DNA from: CAVZMI01 sp050011775
Lineage (GTDB): Bacteria > Bacteroidota > Ignavibacteria > UBA10030 > CAVZMI01
Length of the DNA: 64,000 nucleotides
NCBI GenBank assembly: GCA_050011775.1
Contig: JBEKIL010000007.1
Coordinates: 178,548 to 242,547, forward strand
Direction: 5' to 3'
The notes below the pieces were generated by a model. It searched no databases and was not told the DNA's origin. It saw only the letters and a list, made by a program, of their open reading frames with translations. Positions within the stretch are counted from its first letter, which is position 1. Each line of letters opens with the position of its first letter. The translations under genes and the position numbers were made by a program. Of the stretch, positions 32,600 to 40,563 are shown piece after piece.

Positions 32600-34114
32600 C
32601 TATTCCCCTGTATGGCATTCGGAACATCGCATCTCTTTCCATGCATCCCCGATATCCGCGGGATGTTTAAATTGTAATCCCGACAGAGATGAATCGGGTT
32701 TTTTCAGCGGTCCCTGAGAGACGATAATGTGGCATGACTGACAATTGTTTGTAAGAACTGCACCGTCGTCCGATATATGCTTGTTATCATGACAACGGAA
32801 GCAGCCCTGGTCGTACAGGTGCCCAATATTGTTCGGGTACGCCTTCCAGTTCACTTTCATTTCCGGAAAGAAATTCCTTGAGTAGATTGCCTGAACTTCG
32901 CGTTCAGAATTTTCGAGTTCTTTTGCCTTACTTGCTGCAATTTCAGGCGATTTCTCTCTATATGCGTTTTCAATGATAAGTTTGATAGAATTCAGCGCGT
33001 TATTCCATGTCGAATAAGGTCTGATAAGCGCATCCGATGCAATAGCGCGAATGCCCGGAAGCGTCGTATCGATTTTATTCAACGACATTGCATCGTTTAA
33101 AGACCGGAAGGGCGGATAGTATATATGCGAAGGGCGGTTATGACAGTCGAGGCAGTCGAATTTCCGGTACTCGCCTTTAGCCAATGCCGTGTCGCTTATA
33201 TCAGCATCGATTGATTTGAAAATTTTTGTTTTTCCATCAAGACTCACGGCCTTAATCCATGGTATGACCTGTCGCTTTTCATCGGTAGTGATATAGCTGA
33301 CAGCATAAGCGGTATTCATATACCAGTGGATACCTTCGGTCGGCCCCAGTTCGCTCATTCCGCCGCCAGTTTTAATCTGCATGATGATTTTGGAGACCGG
33401 AATTGTCTGATCGAATGGGAAATATGTCTTTACCATTTCCTTGTTACCATGAAACTTCTGCGGCCAATGACATTGCTCGCAAGTTTCACGTGCAGGGCGG
33501 AGGTTCCTGATTGGTGTTGGAATAGGCCGCGGGAAGACGTTGACGAGAGTTGCGTAAACCTGATACGAGCCGGTAATTTTTGACCGGACGAACCAGTCAG
33601 CCCCTTCACCGATATGGCATTGCACACAGGTGACCCTCGCATGGGGCGAATGCTGGTATGCCGTGTATTCCGGACGCATCACGCTGTGGCAGATTTTCCC
33701 GCAGAATTCGACAGATTCAGTATAATTGTAAGCTTCGTAACTACCGCCCGCGCTGAGAAACATGAAAAGAATAAATCCCACGATACCAAACATTACCGCC
33801 GACCGATGAGCCGGAATGTTTAGATCGATAATAAGTGATTTGCGTTCTTCTAAAAAGCGTTTCTTGAGTTGTCGTCGCTGGCGAGTAATTCCGATTGGAA
33901 TAAGGATCAATCCGATCACAAGGAAAAACGGTAGAACCAGATATGTGTATATACCGATATATGGAGATTGGAATATTCCGAATACATCCATTAAAAACAT
34001 GATGGCGATAGTTCCGAGACTCAGAAGGGCGAGTCCGACTCCGACAAGCGTGATAGTGTTGTAAAACGATTTCGGGAAACGCTGGGCCACCGATGCCTCC
34101 TTCGGATTTCTCAA
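32600..34114 (-). CDS. NapC/NirT-type multihaem cytochrome c (seven haem sites)
   Basis: This 504-residue protein has two N-terminal membrane spans (ITLVGVGLALLSLGTIAIMF and TYLVLPFFLVIGLILIPIG) and a third anchor before the haem part. The haem motifs are CGKICH (a C-x3-C-H), CVQCH, CEQCH, CLDCH, CFRCH, CQSCH and CSECH. The context HSVMRPEYTAYQHSPHARVT, then RPARETCEQCHWPQKFHGNK, fits the NapC/NirT-type family common in Geobacter and Ignavibacteria, in which the first site is often C-x3-C-H. It probably carries electrons from quinol to periplasmic acceptors. The terminal reductase is not encoded nearby. Confidence 0.88.
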   Translation of the reverse strand: MRNPKEASVAQRFPKSFYNTITLVGVGLALLSLGTIAIMFLMDVFGIFQSPYIGIYTYLVLPFFLVIGLILIPIGITRQRRQLKKRFLEERKSLIIDLNIPAHRSAVMFGIVGFILFMFLSAGGSYEAYNYTESVEFCGKICHSVMRPEYTAYQHSPHARVTCVQCHIGEGADWFVRSKITGSYQVYATLVNVFPRPIPTPIRNLRPARETCEQCHWPQKFHGNKEMVKTYFPFDQTIPVSKIIMQIKTGGGMSELGPTEGIHWYMNTAYAVSYITTDEKRQVIPWIKAVSLDGKTKIFKSIDADISDTALAKGEYRKFDCLDCHNRPSHIYYPPFRSLNDAMSLNKIDTTLPGIRAIASDALIRPYSTWNNALNSIKLIIENAYREKSPEIAASKAKELENSEREVQAIYSRNFFPEMKVNWKAYPNNIGHLYDQGCFRCHDNKHISDDGAVLTNNCQSCHIIVSQGPLKKPDSSLSGLQFKHPADIGDAWKEMRCSECHTGE

Positions 34115-34159
34115 TTTCTATAGTTCATATGAAGCTTATAGCGATTTTTTACTCCGACT

Positions 34160-34640
34160 GTGTCTATCCGCTTACCTCTGAGCCAGAGGCTCATAAGGCC
34201 TTGGCTTAGATATGGCAAAAGATGAAGCTGTTTAACTCGGCATCCAGGCTTTTAATTTTTTTCTCAGAGTAATCGGGTGGAATATTAATTTTTATATCTT
34301 GCTCAGTCCGATTCCCTAGGAGTGCACATTGGCCTAACGGAGTTCGATAAATTTTGTTTTGCTTTTTCTACTCAGCCAAAGGCTGATAAGCCTCTGGCTT
34401 ACAAGATTCCGTCCTTCCGTGACTCCAAACCCCCTTAGGGGCCAACGTGCACCCGTTTTTTGGGTGTGTTATCTTGGTAGTATTCGCACATCAAACAAAT
34501 TGTGAACCCCATCAGGGGTGGCATCTTTTTATGCATAACATATATTTCAAGATTCCGCTCCTAACGGAGCTCGATTGATTTTTGTTTTGCATTTTCTACC
34601 AAGATCCCGTCCCTCCGGGACTCTCGAACCCCATTAGGGG
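34160..34640. repeat. REP-like hairpin region (family 1 plus GCCAGAGGC-type hairpins)
   Basis: The 34115-34660 gap has no gene. Hairpins include GAGCCAGAGGCTC (34181), CAGCCAAAGGCTG (about 34374), CACCCGTTTTTTGGGTG (34451), ACCCCATCAGGGGT (34507), GCTCCTAACGGAGC (34557), GTCCCTCCGGGAC (34609) and ACCCCATTAGGGG (34628). They are set among TTTTGTTTTGC.TTTTCTAC spacers. Confidence 0.65.
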
Positions 34641-34660
34641 AGAACCTTAGAAAAAATCAC

Positions 34661-34710
34661 CTACAGATACCGTTTTTTCTCAGCTATTGAAAGAACCTCA
34701 TTCATAGATC
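34661..34710 (-). pseudogene. Orphan copy of the 3' end of larE
   Basis: On the minus strand this encodes SMNEVLSIAEKKRYL and a TAG stop. It matches the true larE end (34961-35010, SMNEVLSIAEKERYL) at 46 of 50 bases; three of the four changes are synonymous. It lies exactly 300 bp from the real end, separated by the composite palindromic repeat. Confidence 0.8.
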
Positions 34711-34722
34711 TGGTGCGGTTAC

Positions 34723-34943
34723 CTCGATACGTCCTGTTCCGCTATCGCGAAACAGGACTACTCGGTAACCTGGCTTTCTAGCTTTATTGAACAATAGCCC
34801 GGTGGCCGAGCTTGTGGTGAGCGAGTCCCGATATCCCTCGGCAAGCTCGGGACGATTAATCGGGACGAGTCGAACCATTTCCAAGAGCCACCCTTCGAAC
34901 TGCCTCCGGCGGACTCAGGGCGAGTATCGAGACCACCTTTTAA
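34723..34943. repeat. Composite palindromic repeat (families 4 and 3), copy 2
   Basis: GGTTACCTCGATA through ACTCGGTAACCTGGCTTT (34727-34790) is followed by GGTGGCCGAGCTTGTGGTGA through CACCCTTCGAACTGCC to AGTATCGAGACCACC (34802-34938). Both parts match 27540-27815. The internal arm GTCCTGTTCCGCTATCGCGA pairs with itself (CTGTTCCG/CGAAACAG). Confidence 0.75.
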
Positions 34944-34960
34944 AAAAGGGAAATAATTAG

Positions 34961-35806
34961 CTACAGGTACCGTTCTTTCTCAGCTATTGAAAGCACCTCA
35001 TTCATCGATCCTGTCCGATATCCCTGAAGATCAAGCGTTATGTATAGGAATCCCAGTTTCTTGAATTCTGAAACAATCGTGCTGCGGCATGATGGATCGA
35101 GGAAGCGCTGAAATTCTGATTGTCCGATTTCAATGCGGGCTGTTCGTTCATCGTGGAAGCGGACGCGATATGATGTAAATCCAAGATCATGCAGCACTAT
35201 CTCGGCACCTTCGACTTTATTCAGATTCTCTTTTGAAATCGCTGTTCCGTACGGGAAACGGGATGAAAGGCATGCGAACGACTGCTTGTTCCATGTCGGA
35301 AGATCCAGATGTTGTGAAAGAATGCGTACATCCTGTTTAGTCATGCCGGCTTCGAGGAGTGGTGATACGACATCCTGTTCTTTCTGTGCTTTCATTCCCG
35401 GCCTGAAGTCGTCGGTATCGTCGACGATTGTTCCATCGGCAATCCAGGGAATGCCTTCCTGCAGCGCGATTTCATGGAGCTTCGAGTAGAGCTCGGATTT
35501 GCAAAAGTAACATCTATCAGGCGGATTCTCCTGAAATTTTATTTGATCGGTTTCTCCCGTTTGAACGACGATTTTCCGTGCGCCGATCCGGTCTGCGAGT
35601 TGAAGAGCTTCTTCGAATTCACGCGTTGGATATGTATCGGATTTTCCGATCACGGCAAGTGCCTTTGTTCCGAGGATATCGACGGCGACTTTCAGGAGGA
35701 GGGTGCTGTCGACTCCGCCCGAAAACCCGATAACAATGCTTCCCAGACGCCGTAGAAGAGATTGCAGATTTGTGTATTTTTCATTAAGTGTAGGTTCCAG
35801 TGCCAT
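34961..35806 (-). CDS. larE: ATP-dependent sacrificial sulfur transferase LarE-like
   Basis: This 281-residue PP-loop protein carries the pyrophosphatase loop IVIGFSGGVDSTLLLKVA, the NPPDRCYFCKSELY segment, and the cysteine in WNKQSFACLSSRFPYGTAIS that in LarE gives its sulfur to the nickel-pincer cofactor precursor. LarB and LarC genes are not in the window. The family (TIGR00268) also includes proteins of other roles. It is followed 300 bp on by a diverged copy of its own last 16 codons and stop. It lies 18 bp behind aroE, an apparent operon. Confidence 0.87.
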   Translation of the reverse strand: MALEPTLNEKYTNLQSLLRRLGSIVIGFSGGVDSTLLLKVAVDILGTKALAVIGKSDTYPTREFEEALQLADRIGARKIVVQTGETDQIKFQENPPDRCYFCKSELYSKLHEIALQEGIPWIADGTIVDDTDDFRPGMKAQKEQDVVSPLLEAGMTKQDVRILSQHLDLPTWNKQSFACLSSRFPYGTAISKENLNKVEGAEIVLHDLGFTSYRVRFHDERTARIEIGQSEFQRFLDPSCRSTIVSEFKKLGFLYITLDLQGYRTGSMNEVLSIAEKERYL

Positions 35807-35824
35807 ACGCCACTATCCATCCCT

Positions 35825-36703
35825 TTATTCCGCTTTCGCTATGGCATTATGGAGCACTGATCGGACTTTTTCGAGTGGCATGGGTTGCGACGTCCAGAGT
35901 TCGAACGACTTTGCAGCCTGATGTAAAAGCATGTCAAGTCCTCCGATCACGCGGGCTCCCTGCGATTCAGCGAAACGGAGAAATTTTGTTTTTATTGGAT
36001 TATATATCAAGTCGAATACAATTTGTTGTGAGTGAAACGCCTCAGGTATTTCAAGAAGTGACTCATCAATTTTTGGAAACATTCCGACCGGTGTAGCGTT
36101 TACTATGAGTGCCGAACCGTTAAACTTTGAGACTGTTGCCGGCATATAGAGGTCGACCGCCGCGATATTCTTGAATCCGAAATTGTCGAGGAAAAATTTT
36201 CGAAGAGTGATTGCGTATTCAATATCCGGGTGAACAATATGGATGTATCGAGGTTTAAGCTGATGCACCAGTACATACATGACAGCACGCGCACCACCGC
36301 CGGAACCGATGATTGCCACTTCACGTCCTTCTATCTCTTCCGCATACGGGCGGAGTGTTTCGAAGACGCCGATGATATCAGTATTATATCCACGAAGTTT
36401 TTCTCCGTCATTTACAATGGTATTGACCGCGCCAATTGCACGGGCTTCGTTGACAACGTCGTCGAGAAGTGGAATGACATTCTCTTTATGTGGAATTGTG
36501 ATATTGACTCCGACAATGCCAAGGGCAGTGAGTCCACGCAGCGCAGACTTCAGGTTCTGCGGATGAACGTCAAATGGAAGATAAAGGAAATCCAACCCGA
36601 GCTCGCTGAACGCGCTGTTGTGAATCAGAGGGGAGTAGGTGTGGGAAATCGGATGACCGAATATCCCGACAACCCGTGTTGTTGAAGAAGGTTGTATTAC
36701 CAT
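35825..36703 (-). CDS. aroE: Shikimate dehydrogenase
   Basis: This 292-residue NADP-dependent enzyme reduces 3-dehydroshikimate to shikimate in aromatic amino acid synthesis. It opens with VVGIFGHPISHTYSPLIHNS, has the substrate lysine in GVNITIPHKENVIPLLDDV, and NADP binding by VAIIGSGGGARAVMYVL. NATPVGM follows the cofactor site. It is slightly longer than the usual 270. larE follows 18 bp downstream on the same strand. Confidence 0.93.
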   Translation of the reverse strand: MVIQPSSTTRVVGIFGHPISHTYSPLIHNSAFSELGLDFLYLPFDVHPQNLKSALRGLTALGIVGVNITIPHKENVIPLLDDVVNEARAIGAVNTIVNDGEKLRGYNTDIIGVFETLRPYAEEIEGREVAIIGSGGGARAVMYVLVHQLKPRYIHIVHPDIEYAITLRKFFLDNFGFKNIAAVDLYMPATVSKFNGSALIVNATPVGMFPKIDESLLEIPEAFHSQQIVFDLIYNPIKTKFLRFAESQGARVIGGLDMLLHQAAKSFELWTSQPMPLEKVRSVLHNAIAKAE

Positions 36704-36858
36704 TATTGATGCTATCTCGTTTATATTTCGTTGTTTTTTTTAAAGGACTCGATGTCTCGACCTAAGATTATTAAAGCATAAATCTTACATCATGTTGATA
36801 ATGCTTGGACGGCCGATTTTGGATCATGATTTCATCGTGGAATCTGTGAAGTTCGACA

Positions 36859-38277
36859 CTAGTATCTGAACTCGGCAAATTCCGGAAGGAGTAATGCCCC
36901 AGGGAATTCATCCTCGAATGACCGTTTCTTTGAGGGATCAAGCCGGAAACATATTCTGAGGGATTCAAGGGCATCCTGTGGTCGTTGGAGAGCAAAATAT
37001 ACTTTTGCCCGGCAGTAATACGGGGCAGCCCACCGATCATTCCGCTGAATGACGGTATTCAACGCCTCAAGCGATTCGACGTAATCTCCGCACTCGGCAA
37101 GCGTATCGCCGTAATCAAACCACGCCTCAAGATTCGACGAATCAACGCGGATGACCATTCTGTAGCTGGCCAGCGACTCTTTCAACATCCCCAGATTATA
37201 TTCCACGTCGGCTTTTGCATACCAGAGTTCCTGATAATCATGGTGGATCGAGAGAGCTTTTGTATAATCGGCTAAAGCTTTTTGGTATTCTTCGAGGCAA
37301 TCATAGCAGCTCCCTCTCCCAAAATACGACTCGTAGTGCTTTTCATCTTCTTTGATTGCCTGTGTAAAACAGCGGATGGCCTCGTGATAGTCTCCCAGCT
37401 CTTCGTACGCATTTCCCATATTATGCCATGCCGGAACATCCTGTTCCTCCAGTATAATTGTCTCCTTATAGCACTGGATGGCCTCATAAAGGCGTCCCAT
37501 GTTGGCAAAAGCATTTCCTTTATTATACCAGGCAGCCGGAAAGTCTTCTTTGATTGCCAGAGCGATATTATAGCTCTCTATAGCCTTACTGTACTGTCCA
37601 AGCCTGTTTAGCACAATTCCCTTATTATACCATCCGTTGTAGTTATATGGATCACGATTGAGGTGTTCCTCATAGCATTTAAGGGAATCATCTAGCCGGT
37701 CGAGGTAATCATAACAATATCCCAACTCATACCACGCATCGTGATGGTCTGGAGAGTTTTCGACGATATAGCGGAATATCTTCTCGGCTTCAGTATAACG
37801 TTCAAGCTTCTCGAGCGTGATAGCCTTATTAAAAAGAGCTTCTTCGTTATTCGGATCGATCCGGATTGCCTCGTCAAAGGCCTGCATTGCCTCATCAATT
37901 CTATTAAGATTATCGAGGGTAATACCTCGATTCAGATGAATATCAGGGTCGATCGGATTGAGTAAAATCGCCCGGTCATAACATTCCAGGGCTTCAGGAT
38001 ATCGCTGCAGGTTGTTCAACGCCATCCCTTTTTTTAGCCAGGCATCGGCACTATATGATGTGATTTCTAGAAGGGCGTTGATGAAATGGAGCGCTTCCTC
38101 GAACCTGTCGTGCTCGAAGAAAAAGGTAATAATTTCTTCTAGAGCGTCGATATTGGTGATGCCAATATTCCCATTCTTCAGCAATTCCTCGAATTTCTTA
38201 ATCTCCTCATCCATCCGCTTCTCTCGACGAGTTGCTTCTTCATCATCTTCGTAGTTTTCGAAATCGTACAGGTTCAT
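36859..38277 (-). CDS. Tetratricopeptide-repeat protein
   Basis: This 472-residue protein is made of about eleven TPR units of 34 residues, for example AWLKKGMALNNLQRYPEALE, then ALFNKAITLEKLERYTEAEK, AWYNKGNAFANMGRLYEAIQ and AWHNMGNAYEELGDYHEAIR. The first 45 residues are very acidic and basic (EDDEEATRREKRMDEEIKKF). There is no signal peptide, so it is cytoplasmic and probably a protein-interaction scaffold. A divergent promoter region of 111 bp separates it from yggS. A near-identical architecture is common in Chlorobi and Ignavibacteria genomes. Function unknown. Confidence 0.85.
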   Translation of the reverse strand: MNLYDFENYEDDEEATRREKRMDEEIKKFEELLKNGNIGITNIDALEEIITFFFEHDRFEEALHFINALLEITSYSADAWLKKGMALNNLQRYPEALECYDRAILLNPIDPDIHLNRGITLDNLNRIDEAMQAFDEAIRIDPNNEEALFNKAITLEKLERYTEAEKIFRYIVENSPDHHDAWYELGYCYDYLDRLDDSLKCYEEHLNRDPYNYNGWYNKGIVLNRLGQYSKAIESYNIALAIKEDFPAAWYNKGNAFANMGRLYEAIQCYKETIILEEQDVPAWHNMGNAYEELGDYHEAIRCFTQAIKEDEKHYESYFGRGSCYDCLEEYQKALADYTKALSIHHDYQELWYAKADVEYNLGMLKESLASYRMVIRVDSSNLEAWFDYGDTLAECGDYVESLEALNTVIQRNDRWAAPYYCRAKVYFALQRPQDALESLRICFRLDPSKKRSFEDEFPGALLLPEFAEFRY

Positions 38278-38286
38278 AATAGGGTC

Positions 38287-38315
38287 AAAGTATCATTCTC
38301 GATAGAAAAAAGCAA
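38287..38315 (-). promoter_or_regulatory. Sigma70-type promoter of the TPR gene
   Basis: On the minus strand TTGCTT (38315-38310) and TACTTT (38292-38287) are 17 bp apart, 9 bp before the start codon. The leader would be very short. Confidence 0.5.
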
Positions 38316-38341
38316 GCATATTTTTATTTAGGCCGGAAAAA

Positions 38342-38370
38342 TTGCTTTTGCGGGGTGTTTCGGTTATATT
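38342..38370 (+). promoter_or_regulatory. Sigma70-type promoter of the yggS gene cluster
   Basis: TTGCTT (38342-38347) and TATATT (38365-38370) are 17 bp apart, 18 bp before the yggS start. It faces the TPR-gene promoter and probably opens the rightward housekeeping block. Confidence 0.55.
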
Positions 38371-38388
38371 TATAAATTGTGATAGAAA

Positions 38389-39078
38389 ATGATAGCGGAA
38401 AACCTAAGAAATATTCGCTTACAGATACGTTCCATTTGTGACCGGGCGGGGCGAAACCCGGAAGAAATTGACATCATTGCTGTTACCAAAACGGTTGAGA
38501 TCGACAAGATCCTCGAAGCATACAACGCCGGGCAACGGGATTTTGGCGAGAACTACGTTAAGGAATTACGACAGAAACAGGAAAAAATTACTCCTGCCGA
38601 TATTCGCTGGCATTTTATAGGGCACCTTCAAACTAATAAGGTGAAGACCCTTATCGATTCTGTCTCGCTTATCCACTCAGTCGATAGTTTTCACCTTGCT
38701 GAAGAGATAGAGCAACAGGCAATAAAACGAAACCGGCATGTCGATATCCTTATCGAAGTACATACAACAGACGAAGCGACAAAAACTGGAATTACTCCCG
38801 ATAGTGTTTTTACTCTGGTCGAGCAAATTTCGTCATTGTATCATGTTCATATAACTGGCTTGATGACCATCGGTCCGTTTCTTCCTGATCGTGAAACGGC
38901 ACGTCCTTGTTTTCGCCAATTAAGACAACTGAAGGATGAGATAGAGATACGACGGTTCCCCGGTGTTCATATTCGCCATCTCTCAATGGGTATGACGAAT
39001 GATTTTGAAGTAGCAATTGAAGAGGGGGCGACATTGCTTCGTATTGGAACGGCAATCTTCGGTCAACGACAACCGTAG
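38389..39078 (+). CDS. yggS: YggS-family pyridoxal-phosphate homeostasis protein
   Basis: This 229-residue single-domain PLP-binding protein balances cellular PLP. The PLP lysine is in IIAVTKTVEIDKI, and DFGENYVKELRQKQE, IRWHFIGHLQTNKVK, and HLSMGMTNDFEVAIEEGATL followed by LRIGTAIFG are the family blocks. It opens a run of closely spaced rightward genes. Confidence 0.93.
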   Translation: MIAENLRNIRLQIRSICDRAGRNPEEIDIIAVTKTVEIDKILEAYNAGQRDFGENYVKELRQKQEKITPADIRWHFIGHLQTNKVKTLIDSVSLIHSVDSFHLAEEIEQQAIKRNRHVDILIEVHTTDEATKTGITPDSVFTLVEQISSLYHVHITGLMTIGPFLPDRETARPCFRQLRQLKDEIEIRRFPGVHIRHLSMGMTNDFEVAIEEGATLLRIGTAIFGQRQP

Positions 39079-39120
39079 GCCTACGATTCATAAGAATTGC
39101 GACCTGTAAGGAGAATAAGT

Positions 39121-39657
39121 ATGAAACTGACACCGATTGACATTAAAAAGCAGGAATTCAAGAAGGGGATGCGGGGGTTCGATCCTGTCGAGGTGGAAAC
39201 GTTTCTCGACATGGTCTCAAAAGAATTCGAAGACCTGCTGAAACACAACAAAGAGCTGAAGGATAAAGTCCTGGAACTTGATACCCAGATGAAGGACTAT
39301 AAGCAGCTTGAAACGACATTGCGCCAGACGCTCACTCAGGCACAGGAAACAGCCGAAAAATCACTTGAGAATTCACGGAAAGAAGCTCAACTCATCGTTC
39401 AGGAAGCGGAGCTGAAGGCAAATCAGATTGTCGATCGGGCCAGGGTCGATCTGTCAAAAGTGAAAGAAGAAGTCTCGACTCTAAAGGCCAAAAAGGAAGC
39501 AATGCTCAGCCGGCTGAAAGTACTTCTCCATAGTGAAGTCGACCTTCTCAAAGCCCTTGAACTTGATGATGACGAGCAACTACAGCGCTCAATGTCGAAA
39601 GGGACCGGGAAAGCGAACTTCGATGTTGACGAGATTGTCAGAACGCTTGATACATAG
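39121..39657 (+). CDS. DivIVA-domain protein
   Basis: This 178-residue coiled-coil protein starts at the ATG at 39121, after AAGGAGAATAAGT. The N-terminal lipid-binding motif LTPIDIKKQEFKKGMRGFD is followed by PVEVETFLDMVSKEFEDLL and a long coiled coil (about residues 33-130). DivIVA-type proteins bind curved membrane and place division or polarity machinery. In Gram-negative FCB bacteria their partner is not established. It lies between yggS and punA. Confidence 0.9.
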   Translation: MKLTPIDIKKQEFKKGMRGFDPVEVETFLDMVSKEFEDLLKHNKELKDKVLELDTQMKDYKQLETTLRQTLTQAQETAEKSLENSRKEAQLIVQEAELKANQIVDRARVDLSKVKEEVSTLKAKKEAMLSRLKVLLHSEVDLLKALELDDDEQLQRSMSKGTGKANFDVDEIVRTLDT

Positions 39658-39687
39658 GCTATCGAGGGTTTTTAAAAGGAAACAGCA

Positions 39688-40536
39688 ATGACTACCATAC
39701 CGCCGCTGCGGCAGCAGATCAACGAGACACTAACCTATATTCGATCCAAGACATCGATGCAGCCAGCTATCGGTATTATTCTCGGGACAGGATTGGGAGG
39801 TCTGATCAAGGAAATCGAAATAGAAACGGTATTGGAATATGGAAACATTCCGCACTTTCCGATAGCAACGGTTGAGACTCACCAGGGAAAGCTGATCTTC
39901 GGAACGTTGGCGGGGAAAAAAGTCGTTGTAATGCAGGGGCGCTTTCATTATTATGAGGGCTACACTATGCAGCAGATCACTTTCCCTGTCCGTGTGATGT
40001 CTCAAAAAGCCGGATTAGGAGTTAAAACGCTCCTGATGTCAAATGCTGCCGGGGGATTGAATCCGCTTTTTCGTGCAGGCGATCTGATGATCATTACAGA
40101 TCACATTAATTTGACCGGAGATAATCCGCTGATTGGAGAGAATGATGATTCACTCGGTCCGCGGTTTCCCGATATGTCCGAACCGTACAGCAAGAAATTG
40201 ATAGCGCTGGCCGAACGGCTTGCACTTGATAATAAAATTCCTGTTCAAAAAGGAGTTCTTATCTCTGTCCAGGGTCCAAATCTCGAGACCCGAGCCGAAT
40301 ACCGTTTCCTGCGTTGGACAGGAGCTGATGCAGTCGGCATGTCCACGGTACCGGAAAGCATCGTTGCTGTCCACATGGGAATGGATATTCTAGGAATTTC
40401 AGTCATTACCGATGAATGTTTTCCGGATTCTCTCAAGCCTGCTTCGCTTGACGAAATCATCGCCGTTGCATCGAAGGCTGAACCGAAACTGACAAAGCTT
40501 ATGAAAGAAGTTGTGCGATCGCTTGAGATTGCGTAA
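39688..40536 (+). CDS. punA: Purine nucleoside phosphorylase (trimeric, PunA type)
   Basis: This 282-residue enzyme cleaves guanosine, inosine and deoxy forms with phosphate. The phosphate site is IGIILGTGLGGL, the catalytic region is PHFPIATVETHQGKLIFG and VVVMQGRFHYYEGYTMQQIT, and the base-binding part is NAAGGLNPLFRAGDLMIITD with AVGMSTVPESIVAVHMG. The length fits the trimeric low-molecular-mass class. It follows DivIVA by 30 bp. Confidence 0.94.
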   Translation: MTTIPPLRQQINETLTYIRSKTSMQPAIGIILGTGLGGLIKEIEIETVLEYGNIPHFPIATVETHQGKLIFGTLAGKKVVVMQGRFHYYEGYTMQQITFPVRVMSQKAGLGVKTLLMSNAAGGLNPLFRAGDLMIITDHINLTGDNPLIGENDDSLGPRFPDMSEPYSKKLIALAERLALDNKIPVQKGVLISVQGPNLETRAEYRFLRWTGADAVGMSTVPESIVAVHMGMDILGISVITDECFPDSLKPASLDEIIAVASKAEPKLTKLMKEVVRSLEIA

Positions 40537-40563
40537 TCATTATCCATCATTATTTACTGAAGC

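Noticed and set aside
34702..34884. 60-codon leftward frame between larE and the cytochrome gene
   Set aside because: It lies wholly in the composite palindromic repeat and reads through its hairpins.
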